Positions 14,310-20,587 of a stretch of DNA of 40,920 bases are shown here, piece by piece (within the stretch, counting starts at the first letter, position 1; every line of letters begins with the position of its first letter). The notes below the pieces were generated by a model. It ran no database searches, was not told where the DNA came from, and worked only from the letters and a program-made list of their open reading frames with translations. This stretch comes from Prevotella sp. (lineage in GTDB: Bacteria; Bacillota; Clostridia; Oscillospirales; Ruminococcaceae): contig JAMPIC010000001.1 of assembly GCA_023663025.1 (NCBI GenBank), forward strand, positions 1-40,920, written 5' to 3'. The translations under genes were made by a program, and so were the position numbers.

Positions 14310-15674
14310 TTATTTTCCCACGCAGAACCGTGAGAACACCTCGTCCACCACAGCCTCGGAAGCCTTTTCTCCCGTAAGCTCCAGCAGGGAATTTTCCCCG
14401 CCGTCGATAAGTACGGTCACCGCGTCAAAGGTTGCTCCCGACTTAAGGGCGGACAAAGCTTCCTCAAAGCAAGTCAAAGCCTTTGCCGCGCAGCTTCTCT
14501 GCCGCTCGTTTGCAAGCAGGCCCATATCCGGGGCAAATCCAGAAATCCCGTAAAGCTTTTCAATCGAGGACGTCAGACGTTCAACGCCCTCGCCTTTTTC
14601 AGCGGAAACCGTTACGCTGTCCTTGAAGCAATCGGAAATTTCCGAAAAATCAAACCGCCGCTCCAGATCGGACTTGTTCAGAACGGCTATGGCGTTCCGC
14701 CCTCTGCATTTTTCTGCAAGCTCTTTGTCCTCGGCGGCAATAGCGCTTCCCGTATCAAAAACCGCCAGTATCAGATCGGCGGAACCGAGCTTTTTCCTCG
14801 CCCTGTCAACGCCTATGCTCTCAACCGTGTCGCTTGTATCCCGTATCCCGGCTGTGTCGGAAAGCCGCAGCACAATGTCCCCCAAACGGACGGATTCCTC
14901 CACCACGTCACGGGTCGTTCCCTCCGCGTCGGAAACAATGCTTCTTTCACAGCCGGACAGCAGGTTCATCAGCGTGCTTTTTCCAACATTGGGTCTGCCC
15001 GCAATGACGGTATCAAGACCTTCCCTTACTATCCGACCGCTTTCATAAGTGCCGAGCAGACTTTCCAAATCGGAGACCGCCGCTTCGAGAACGGCGGCTA
15101 TCTCGTACTCCTCCACGGCGGGAATGTCGTCCTCGGGATAATCCACCCAAGCCGCAAGAGAGCCGAGAAGTCCGAGCATTCTCTCGGAGACCTTTTTTAT
15201 TCTGCGGAACAGTGCGCCCTCCCGCAAAGATTCAGCGCAGCGAAGTCCCGCGCTGCCGTCGGCGGAAATAACGTCCATAACCGCCTCCGCCTGTGTAAGG
15301 CTCATTTTCCCGTTGAGGAAAGCCCTCTTTGTGAACTCCCCCGCGCCTGCGGCTTCAACGCCGCCGGAAAGAATGAGCCGCAAAATTTGCTCCGTAACAA
15401 AAATACCTCCGTGGCAGGAAATTTCCGCAACGTCCTCCCCCGTGTAGGATCTCGGCGCACGGAAAACAGTTATCACGCCGTCGTCGAGAACCCGTTCCCC
15501 GTCGGTTATCCTGCCGTAAACGCAGGTGTAGCCTTCCATTTCCGAGGGCAGAATATTCCGCGAAACAGGACGGAAAATCCTATCCGCGGCGGAAAGCGCG
15601 TCCTCCCCCGAAATGCGTATGACGGATATTCCCCCCTGCGCCCGGGGAGTTGAAATTGCCGCAACAGTTGACAT
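14310..15674 (-). CDS. mnmE: tRNA modification GTPase MnmE (TrmE)
   Basis: A 454-residue GTPase partner of MnmG. The N-terminal folate-binding domain begins STVAAISTPRAQGGISVIRI, and GGIFVTEQIL and FTKRAFLNGKMSLTQAEAV follow. The G domain carries GRPNVGKST (G1), EGTTRD (G2), DTAGIRDT (G3) and NKSD (G4). The C-terminus ends FCVGK, the FCIGK-like motif required for tRNA modification. ATG at 15674 follows GGGAGGCGG; a 21-codon upstream extension overlaps a parS-like site and is rejected. Confidence 0.96.
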   Translation of the reverse strand: MSTVAAISTPRAQGGISVIRISGEDALSAADRIFRPVSRNILPSEMEGYTCVYGRITDGERVLDDGVITVFRAPRSYTGEDVAEISCHGGIFVTEQILRLILSGGVEAAGAGEFTKRAFLNGKMSLTQAEAVMDVISADGSAGLRCAESLREGALFRRIKKVSERMLGLLGSLAAWVDYPEDDIPAVEEYEIAAVLEAAVSDLESLLGTYESGRIVREGLDTVIAGRPNVGKSTLMNLLSGCERSIVSDAEGTTRDVVEESVRLGDIVLRLSDTAGIRDTSDTVESIGVDRARKKLGSADLILAVFDTGSAIAAEDKELAEKCRGRNAIAVLNKSDLERRFDFSEISDCFKDSVTVSAEKGEGVERLTSSIEKLYGISGFAPDMGLLANERQRSCAAKALTCFEEALSALKSGATFDAVTVLIDGGENSLLELTGEKASEAVVDEVFSRFCVGK

Positions 15675-15755
15675 AGCCGCCTCCCAAAAAAGCGGGAACA
15701 CGGGAATTATCCCATGCTCCCGCATGAACTTTTTCAAATACCGTAATGTGAAAAT

Positions 15756-15771
15756 TGTTCCACATGGAACA
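15756..15771. promoter_or_regulatory. parS-like site between jag and mnmE
   Basis: TGTTCCACATGGAACA, the same sequence as 13685-13700. It lies in a short intergenic gap, so protein coding does not explain its conservation. Confidence 0.6.
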
Positions 15772-15840
15772 TCTGCCGCAAGCGGAAGACGCGGGTTTTG
15801 CTTGGCAAAACATCGCCGGTGAAGCTAAACCCTTATTCCG

Positions 15841-16662
15841 TCAGATATCTATTTTGCCGTAAAGATCGCCCTCAACCAAATTGCTGTCCTCCGGCTTGGG
15901 ACGCTTATAGTCCTTTTCAAAGGAGGTTTTCATCATATCCATGGGACGGGGCGTGTACTCGCCGGGCTTTCTGTCGCGGCGTGGTCTGCGGTCGCGGTCG
16001 CCGCGGTCGTTTTTGTAGCCATCCCTGCGGTCGCGGCGGGGAGCGGTGGAGGAAATGACCACCTTGCGGTAAGGCTCTTCGCCCACGCTCTTGGACACAA
16101 CGCCCTCGATGTTCGCCACTGCCGAATGGATAATTCTTCTCTCATAGGGGTTCATAGGCTCCAGCGCGGAAGTCCTGCCTGTGCGGATAACCGTCTTGGA
16201 GATCTTCACCGCCAGCTCCTCGAGAATTGCCTTTCTCTTTTCGCGGTAGCCGCAGCAGTCCACCGTAATGCGGCAGTAATCCTTGTCGCCCCGGTTCGCA
16301 GCCATTGAAGCAAGGTACTGGATAGCGTCCAAAGTCTCGCCCCGTCTGCCGATCACCGCGCCCGTGGTATCGCCGAGTATTTCGATAAGCGCACCGTCCT
16401 CGGTTTCGGTAACGCTCACGTCGTTTTCAACGCCCATATTTTTCAGTACCGTTCTGATATAGTCCCCCGCCGCTTCGGCTTTGGACTGTTCGTAGACCGC
16501 CTCTACCTTCGCTTCGCCCTTGACTTTTCCGAAAAGACCTTTTTTAGGCTCTTCGATAACGCTGAACGTGATCTTGCTTTCTTCCGCGCCGAACTTCCGC
16601 GCTGCCATAGCCTTAGCTTCCTCTATGGACTTTGCCGTAAAAACTTCTCTTTTTTCCGCCAT
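15841..16662 (-). CDS. jag: RNA-binding protein Jag/KhpB (SpoIIIJ-associated)
   Basis: A 273-residue RNA-binding protein normally encoded next to yidC. Domains in order: Jag N-terminal domain (about 1-50, with KKGLFGKVKGEAKVE), KH domain with the GRRG loop (AVIGRRGETLDAIQYL), and R3H domain (EPMNPYERRIIHSAV). A charged C-terminal extension of about 65 residues follows, rich in Arg and Asp (RRDRRDGYKNDRGDRDRRPR), longer than in Bacillus and probably disordered. It follows yidC after a 228-bp gap that holds a small hairpin but no gene. Confidence 0.94.
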   Translation of the reverse strand: MAEKREVFTAKSIEEAKAMAARKFGAEESKITFSVIEEPKKGLFGKVKGEAKVEAVYEQSKAEAAGDYIRTVLKNMGVENDVSVTETEDGALIEILGDTTGAVIGRRGETLDAIQYLASMAANRGDKDYCRITVDCCGYREKRKAILEELAVKISKTVIRTGRTSALEPMNPYERRIIHSAVANIEGVVSKSVGEEPYRKVVISSTAPRRDRRDGYKNDRGDRDRRPRRDRKPGEYTPRPMDMMKTSFEKDYKRPKPEDSNLVEGDLYGKIDI

Positions 16663-16890
16663 ACCGACCTATCCTTTCATATAGAACCTGTCTTCACAGG
16701 ATATGCACGCGGCTTTTCGCCAATCTTTTATCGCTGACTGCGTTAAAAATCCTTGTCATACACAAGCACGCCTGCGAATCTTTGCCTTATCATCGGCAAA
16801 ATCCTGTCAAAAATCCGCATACATCTTTATGAAGCACGTTCTAAAATTTTATAAATTCCGCTTTCAATTTCAAACGGATATTTTCAAAGA

Positions 16891-18066
16891 TCAATCCTCG
16901 TCGTCGTCGATAAATTCCTCGCCGTACTTTTCCGCCTGTCTGCGCCTTGCCTCGCGGATAATCATTTTCTCGTATTCCTTTTGCTTCGCTCTGGATATCT
17001 TCACCTCGGAGGGAGCGTCCTCGTCGTCGTCGGTTATCTTAGCCGTCACGGCGCCGCTCTTTGGCTTTGAGCTTCCGCCGTTCTGGGAAGCTGCCTGTTC
17101 CTCCATGATCTGCTGATAGCGTTCCATCATATTGGGACGGTTTTTCTTTTTGCGCTTCTGCTTATCCTTTTCAACAAGCGAAGCCACATACTCGGGGGTG
17201 TAAACATGGTACAGCACGATAGACTGCACAAAGCTGAACAGTGAGGACATAGTCCAGTAGAAACCGATACCTGCGGGATATCTGAACGCTATCCAAATGG
17301 AGAACAGGGGCATAACGTAAAGCATGATGTTCATGCCGCCCATATTGGGAGCGTCGGGGTTCATTTTCTTGTTGCGTATCTGCATATAGATCGTCATTGC
17401 AAGCTGTATCAAGCCCGACATAATGGGTATCATCAGCAGAATGACAGCCGCGGCGTTCCATGTTTCGGGGTGAAGAGTAGGAATGTCGCCCAAGTCCACA
17501 ATGCCGAAAAGCTTGTTGCTGAAGCCCGTTACCTTGTCCGCAAAATCGGGGAACTGCTCCGCCATGGAAGAAAACGCGGAGGGATCTTTCTGGACTTCCT
17601 TTACTATATAAATTTCGGGACGGTGCTCAAAATACGCGGGAGCTGTTCCGCCGTCCGCAGTAAAGATGTTTCGCGTTATTTCGGTGGCCGCCGCTATAGC
17701 GTCCTTGCCCGCGTGGAGAATATGGGTCAGCGGACGGTACACAACGTCGAAAATACCGTACAGTATCGGGAACTGTATAAACAGCGGCAGACAGGAAGCC
17801 ATAGGGTTTATGCCCTCCTCGGAATAGAGCTTCATCTGCTCCTCCTGAAGCTTCTGCTGATTGTTTCCGTACTGTTTTTTCAGTTTCTCCAGCTTCGGCT
17901 GGAAAGCCGCCATCGCGGCGGAAGATTTCTGCTGCTTTACGGATAACGGGAAAAGAATTATTTTTGCGACCAGTGTAAAAAGAATGATTGACCATGCGTA
18001 ATTATGTGTGATCTGATACATCAGCCACATAATATACCCAAGAGGGATACCGATAAGTTCGCTCAT
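16891..18066 (-). CDS. yidC: Membrane protein insertase YidC/Oxa1 family
   Basis: A 391-residue insertase that helps fold membrane proteins with or without SecYEG. The conserved core starts at TM2-like ITHNYAWSIILFTLVAKIILFPLSVKQ (about 20-45). A coiled charged loop (KLEKLKKQYGNNQQKLQEEQM) and the PMASCLPLFIQFPILYGIF segment follow. The cytoplasmic C-terminal tail is basic and then acidic. There is no lipoprotein signal, unlike Bacillus SpoIIIJ. An unusually long external loop (about 125-185) separates the first and later core helices. ATG follows TGGAGGTC. Confidence 0.94.
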   Translation of the reverse strand: MSELIGIPLGYIMWLMYQITHNYAWSIILFTLVAKIILFPLSVKQQKSSAAMAAFQPKLEKLKKQYGNNQQKLQEEQMKLYSEEGINPMASCLPLFIQFPILYGIFDVVYRPLTHILHAGKDAIAAATEITRNIFTADGGTAPAYFEHRPEIYIVKEVQKDPSAFSSMAEQFPDFADKVTGFSNKLFGIVDLGDIPTLHPETWNAAAVILLMIPIMSGLIQLAMTIYMQIRNKKMNPDAPNMGGMNIMLYVMPLFSIWIAFRYPAGIGFYWTMSSLFSFVQSIVLYHVYTPEYVASLVEKDKQKRKKKNRPNMMERYQQIMEEQAASQNGGSSKPKSGAVTAKITDDDEDAPSEVKISRAKQKEYEKMIIREARRRQAEKYGEEFIDDDED

Positions 18067-18149
18067 TTTGACCTCCGATGATATTTACATATCGTATAGA
18101 ATATATAGAAAGCAACCCGATGTATTATGTCTCGGATAATGTTTGCAGA

Positions 18150-18497
18150 TTAAAAGACGTCGTTTTTGCAGCTGTCTTCCCGAGTATCGGGAAGAACCTC
18201 CCGAGCATCGGGAGGAACCTCCCGGATACCGGGAGGAACGGTTCTGCCCTTGCCGTAGCGTTTGCTCAGGGTGTAGAAGCCGAACTTGTCCGGAACTTCG
18301 TCCACTCCGCCCAAGCTCCAGGGGTTGCAGCGGAGTATCCTCCATACCGCCAGAGCCGAGCCTTTCAGCGCGCCGTGCTTTTCCAAAGCCGAAAGCGCAT
18401 ATGCCGAACAGGTGGGGTAATATTTGCAGCAAGGCTTTTTCAGCGGAGAAATTTTCCGCCGATAGAAATTTACTAAAAATAATAATATCTTTTTCAT
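18150..18497 (-). CDS. yidD: Membrane protein insertion efficiency factor YidD
   Basis: A 115-residue protein. The first 75 or so residues are the canonical YidD domain with an amphipathic N-terminal helix (LLFLVNFYRRKISPLKK), CCKYYPTCSAYALSALEKHG and RILRCNPWSLGGVDEVP. The C-terminal 30 residues are not canonical. They come from three 21-bp tandem DNA repeats giving REVPPDAREVLPD-like units. It starts 13 bp after rnpA, within the rpmH operon. Confidence 0.93.
   Translation of the reverse strand: MKKILLFLVNFYRRKISPLKKPCCKYYPTCSAYALSALEKHGALKGSALAVWRILRCNPWSLGGVDEVPDKFGFYTLSKRYGKGRTVPPGIREVPPDAREVLPDTREDSCKNDVF
18179..18241 (-). repeat. Three 21-bp tandem repeats in the 3' end of yidD
   Basis: Units start at 18179, 18200 and 18221, each an internal palindrome (CCCGAG-TA-TCGGGA type). 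Because 21 is a multiple of three, the frame is kept and each unit adds seven residues. Confidence 0.85.
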
Positions 18498-18510
18498 TAC
18501 AATTTGTATA

Positions 18511-18909
18511 TTATTTTTTCTTTTCCGCAGATCTATCCGATCTGCTCGGTCTGCCGCCGTCCTTTTTTTTCTCCATAGACCTAAGCACTGAAGGCAAAGC
18601 CTTATTTTTCAGAAAGCTGCTTATCTGAGTGGATTTGCAGTCGCCGCAGCCGGGACGTGCTACGATAACATAGTCGAAACCCTTTGGAAAGAGAGCTTCG
18701 TTTTCTCTGTAGGCGGCGCGGATTATTCTGCGGCAGCGGCTTCTTACAACGGCGTTGCCGACCTTTTTGCCCGTAGTGATGCCAAGACGTTTTTTTCCTC
18801 TGCCGTTTTTACGGTAATAGACCGTAACGGCTCTTCCCGCAGCGTATCCGCCGCGTCTGTAAGCGCTCAGGAAATCCTTGTTTTCTTTCAGAATAACAGT
18901 ATATCTCAT
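18511..18909 (-). CDS. rnpA: Ribonuclease P protein component
   Basis: A 132-residue basic protein subunit of RNase P, which matures tRNA 5' ends. The RNR-type motif reads KVGNAVVRSRCRRIIRAAYR (about 49-68), with Ser in place of the common Asn. The N-terminal LKENKDFLSAYRRG and central VTVYYRKNGRGKKRLGITT fit the family. The C-terminal tail is long and Lys/Ser/Arg-rich (KKKDGGRPSRSDRSAEKKK). It is second in the rpmH operon. The Shine-Dalgarno is weak, suggesting translation depends on the upstream gene. Confidence 0.94.
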   Translation of the reverse strand: MRYTVILKENKDFLSAYRRGGYAAGRAVTVYYRKNGRGKKRLGITTGKKVGNAVVRSRCRRIIRAAYRENEALFPKGFDYVIVARPGCGDCKSTQISSFLKNKALPSVLRSMEKKKDGGRPSRSDRSAEKKK

Positions 18910-19022
18910 ATAAAATAGTACCCAAAGTATATTTTTATAATAGCAACGAAATAAAAAGACCGCAATTCAAAGGCGATGTACCCCATTCTGCGGTCTTATC
19001 ATTTTGTTTAGCACAGACCCAA

Positions 19023-19157
19023 TCAGTGAGTAAGTCTTGCTCTGCCCTTTGCTCTTCTTCTTGCAAGAACCTTGCGACCGTTTCTTGTAGCCATTCTTTT
19101 CATAAAGCCGTGCTCTTTTTTTCTGTGAAGCTTTTTGGGCTGATAAGTTCTTTTCAT
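19023..19157 (-). CDS. rpmH: 50S ribosomal protein L34
   Basis: A 44-residue protein, too short for ordinary ORF lists: it begins MKRTYQPKKLHRKKEHGF, continues MKRMATRNGRKVLARRRAKG and ends RARLTH. This is the full canonical L34. AAGGAGGAG lies 5 nt upstream of the ATG. It is first in the rpmH-rnpA-yidD-yidC-jag operon and is preceded by a consensus promoter and a leader of about 68 nt. The leader can form a GGGACA/TGTCCC hairpin (19196-19219). Confidence 0.97.
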   Translation of the reverse strand: MKRTYQPKKLHRKKEHGFMKRMATRNGRKVLARRRAKGRARLTH

Positions 19158-19230
19158 TGTTTCTCCTCCTTGCATTGATCGGTTTAAAGGCAATCGGGAC
19201 ACAGAGATACAACTGTCCCATCAATATTAA

Positions 19231-19260
19231 ATTATATAACATCCGCATAACGTCTGTCAA
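19231..19260 (-). promoter_or_regulatory. Promoter of the rpmH operon
   Basis: Minus strand: TTGACA (19255-19260), 18-bp spacer, TATAAT (19231-19236). Confidence 0.8.
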
Positions 19261-19360
19261 GGGGTTTTTAAAAATTTTTATATTTTTTAACAATTTTTTG
19301 TCCGGGACGTCTCCGCAAGCCGGTATGATCCCTATTCCGCACTGCCATAACGGGAAGCAA

Positions 19361-19389
19361 TTGACATTTTTCGCCGCAGATGCTATAAT
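19361..19389 (+). promoter_or_regulatory. Promoter of array toxin 1
   Basis: TTGACA (19361-19366), 17 bp, TATAAT (19384-19389). The leader contains a UUCUUCC-GCAA-GGAAGGA hairpin (19405-19422) that overlaps the Shine-Dalgarno. Confidence 0.85.
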
Positions 19390-19432
19390 AATTCCATTGT
19401 CGGCTTCTTCCGCAAGGAAGGAGGCGGAACTC

Positions 19433-19531
19433 GTGAACTACATAATTTCATTCATTGTGTCTGTCGCGGCAAGTGTAGCCGGTAACTACATATGCAAGTG
19501 GTTAGACAGACATAACAAGTCCGACAAGTAG
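19433..19531 (+). CDS. Type I toxin-like peptide, 32 aa (array toxin 1)
   Basis: A peptide starting VNYIISFIVSVAASVAGNYI and ending CKWLDRHNKSDK: one transmembrane helix (about 3-20) and a charged tail. The GTG start lies 8 nt after AAGGAGG. From codon 13 onward the DNA is identical to toxin 2, while the first 12 codons resemble toxin 3 instead. That points to a recombined gene. Its own convergent RNA (antitoxin 1) shares the terminator but does not match this start region. Fst-like toxicity is inferred from the plan, not shown. Confidence 0.75.
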   Translation: MNYIISFIVSVAASVAGNYICKWLDRHNKSDK

Positions 19532-19549
19532 CCCAAACCTCCCCTCGCA

Positions 19550-19628
19550 AACAAAATCCCCTGAGTGGCACCTCAGGGGATTTTGCGTTTGTGTGTCCTT
19601 GCGGATAACACTTTAAAACGTTCGTGGT
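19550..19628 (-). ncRNA. Antisense antitoxin RNA 1
   Basis: A predicted transcript of about 79 nt from the promoter at 19635-19663 to the shared terminator. Its 5' part (19598-19625) is complementary to the start region of toxin 2 (19783-19808), not of toxin 1. It is identical to antitoxin RNA 2. Pairing with toxin 1 mRNA is limited to the terminator and 3' overlap. Confidence 0.7.
19553..19584. terminator. Bidirectional terminator 1
   Basis: AAAATCCCCTGAG (19553-19565) pairs with CTCAGGGGATTTT (19572-19584), loop TGGCAC. It gives a T-run on each strand and complementary loops (UGGCA/UGCCA) that could make first contact between the two RNAs. Confidence 0.9.
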
Positions 19629-19634
19629 ATTTTT

Positions 19635-19663
19635 ATTATACACCGCAAATCAAGCTTTGTCAA
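19635..19663 (-). promoter_or_regulatory. Promoter of antitoxin RNA 1
   Basis: Minus strand: TTGACA (19658-19663), 17 bp, TATAAT (19635-19640). Confidence 0.85.
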
Positions 19664-19696
19664 GACTTTTATGAATTTTCACGCCCGTTTCGGGAT

Positions 19697-19725
19697 TTGA
19701 CATTTCCCGCCGCAGATGCTATAAT
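19697..19725 (+). promoter_or_regulatory. Promoter of array toxin 2
   Basis: TTGACA (19697-19702), 17 bp, TATAAT (19720-19725). The leader differs from those of toxins 1 and 3 but can also fold (CCUGUC with GGCAGG, about 19747-19768) just before AAGGAGG. Confidence 0.85.
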
Positions 19726-19785
19726 AATTCCATTGTCGGCTTCTGACCTGTCGGAGCAATCGGGCAGGGAAAGGAGGTGGAACTT

Positions 19786-19884
19786 GTGGAATACTTTATT
19801 ACGTTCGTATTGTCTGTTATGGCAAGTGTAGCCGGTAACTACATATGCAAGTGGTTAGACAGACATAACAAGTCCGACAAGTAG
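19786..19884 (+). CDS. Type I toxin-like peptide, 32 aa (array toxin 2)
   Basis: The peptide begins VEYFITFVLSVMASVAGNYI and ends CKWLDRHNKSDK. GTG at 19786 lies 8 nt after AAGGAGG (19771-19777). The first codons (19783-19808) are repeated with few changes in antitoxin RNAs 1 and 2, so this is the toxin those RNAs fit. The 3' UTR carries ACCUCC, which can pair with the Shine-Dalgarno GGAGGU and may close the full-length mRNA. Hydrophobic helix plus basic tail suggests membrane insertion. Function is inferred. Confidence 0.78.
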   Translation: MEYFITFVLSVMASVAGNYICKWLDRHNKSDK

Positions 19885-19902
19885 CCCAAACCTCCCCTCG
19901 CA

Positions 19903-19981
19903 AACAAAATCCCCTGAGTGGCACCTCAGGGGATTTTGCGTTTGTGTGTCCTTGCGGATAACACTTTAAAACGTTCGTGGT
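19903..19981 (-). ncRNA. Antisense antitoxin RNA 2
   Basis: Same sequence as antitoxin RNA 1. It is convergent with toxin 2 and complementary both to its terminator and, through 19951-19978, to its start-codon region. The matching core is ACTTTANNACGTTCGT. Confidence 0.75.
19906..19937. terminator. Bidirectional terminator 2
   Basis: Same stem-loop as terminator 1, shifted by 353 bp. Confidence 0.9.
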
Positions 19982-19987
19982 ATTTTT

Positions 19988-20016
19988 ATTATACACCGCA
20001 AATCAAGCTTTGTCAA
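19988..20016 (-). promoter_or_regulatory. Promoter of antitoxin RNA 2
   Basis: Minus strand: TTGACA (20011-20016), 17 bp, TATAAT (19988-19993). Confidence 0.85.
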
Positions 20017-20049
20017 GACTTTTATGAATTTTCACGCCCGTTTCGGGAT

Positions 20050-20078
20050 TTGACATTTCCCGCCGCAGATGCTATAAT
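20050..20078 (+). promoter_or_regulatory. Promoter of array toxin 3
   Basis: TTGACA (20050-20055), 17 bp, TATAAT (20073-20078). The leader has the same GCAA-capped hairpin as toxin 1. Confidence 0.85.
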
Positions 20079-20121
20079 AATTCCATTGTCGGCTTCTTCC
20101 GCAAGGAAGGAGGTGGAACAA

Positions 20122-20220
20122 GTGCCGTACATTATCTCTTTTTTGGTGTCGGTCATGGCTAATGTGGCAAGCAGCTGCATATGCAAGTGGTTAGATAGAC
20201 ATGATAAGCACGACAATTAG
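20122..20220 (+). CDS. Type I toxin-like peptide, 32 aa (array toxin 3)
   Basis: The peptide starts VPYIISFLVSVMANVASSCI and ends CKWLDRHDKHDN. GTG at 20122 follows GAAGGAGG. It diverges from toxins 1 and 2 along its whole length while keeping the helix and the ICKWLDRH core, so the protein plan is under selection. The start region (20114-20142) is matched by antitoxin RNA 3. Its terminator stem is unrelated in sequence to terminators 1 and 2 but keeps the same TGGCA loop. Confidence 0.77.
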   Translation: MPYIISFLVSVMANVASSCICKWLDRHDKHDN

Positions 20221-20224
20221 CCCA

Positions 20225-20299
20225 AATGAAAGGATCGGAGTGGCAGCTCCGATCCTTTCGCTTGCATGGAACTCATGTCAAGCACATCATCTCTTTTAT
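20225..20299 (-). ncRNA. Antisense antitoxin RNA 3
   Basis: A transcript of about 75 nt from the promoter at 20306-20334 to the terminator at 20228-20259. It carries complements of GGAAC (20268-20272) and ACATCATCTCTTTT (20284-20297). These match the ribosome site and codons 3-7 of toxin 3 (13 of 14 in the second block) and also resemble toxin 1. Confidence 0.75.
20228..20259. terminator. Bidirectional terminator 3
   Basis: GAAAGGATCGGAG (20228-20240) pairs with CTCCGATCCTTTC (20247-20259), loop TGGCAG. The U-tract is weaker than in modules 1 and 2. Confidence 0.8.
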
Positions 20300-20305
20300 G
20301 CTTTT

Positions 20306-20334
20306 ATTATACACCGCAAATCAAGCTTTGTCAA
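20306..20334 (-). promoter_or_regulatory. Promoter of antitoxin RNA 3
   Basis: Minus strand: TTGACA (20329-20334), 17 bp, TATAAT (20306-20311). The promoter block is identical to those of antitoxins 1 and 2 although the RNA bodies differ. Confidence 0.85.
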
Positions 20335-20463
20335 GACTTTTATGAATTTCCGCCCGAAATAAGCTTTCCGCGGTCTGTATACCGGTTTTTCCGCAAATAA
20401 AAAGTTTTGTCAATAAATCGGCGAATTGACGATAAAAAATCGCCTTTTTTAGTAAAAAAATAC

Positions 20464-20492
20464 TTTACAAGCGGGATTATTTGTGTTAAAAT
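20464..20492 (+). promoter_or_regulatory. Promoter of the PFOR gene
   Basis: TTTACA (20464-20469), 17 bp, TAAAAT (20487-20492), leader of about 90 nt. Confidence 0.65.
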
Positions 20493-20587
20493 AATATCAG
20501 CGTATGTACTATATATAATATCGCTTTTTTTCGGCGGTATCGTATATATCGAGTCCATACAATATGTTTTTAGGAGGATTGTCCAAA

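Larger units (their letters stand above)
19468..19744 (+). repeat. 277-bp perfect direct repeat, first copy
   Basis: Identical, by eye, to 19821-20097 (offset 353 bp). It spans the toxin 3' half, terminator, antitoxin RNA and its promoter, and the next toxin promoter. That is a whole TA unit duplicated in tandem. Confidence 0.9.
19821..20097 (+). repeat. 277-bp perfect direct repeat, second copy
   Basis: Second copy of the unit at 19468-19744. The copies diverge abruptly on both sides, consistent with a recent tandem duplication. Confidence 0.9.

Noticed and set aside
16663..16890. Possible small gene or RNA between yidC and jag
   Set aside because: Only a small CCTGT/ACAGG hairpin is visible; no promoter, start with ribosome site or terminator.
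18179..18241. CRISPR-like short repeat array
   Set aside because: Units are contiguous 21-mers without spacers and lie in frame inside yidD.
19157..19432. Upstream extension of array toxin 1 (124-codon frame)
   Set aside because: It crosses the rpmH promoter region and the toxin's own promoter; the GTG at 19433 has the correctly spaced ribosome site.
19565..19831. An 88-codon frame across terminator 1 and the toxin 2 leader
   Set aside because: It runs through a terminator and two promoters and is out of frame with the conserved toxin peptide.
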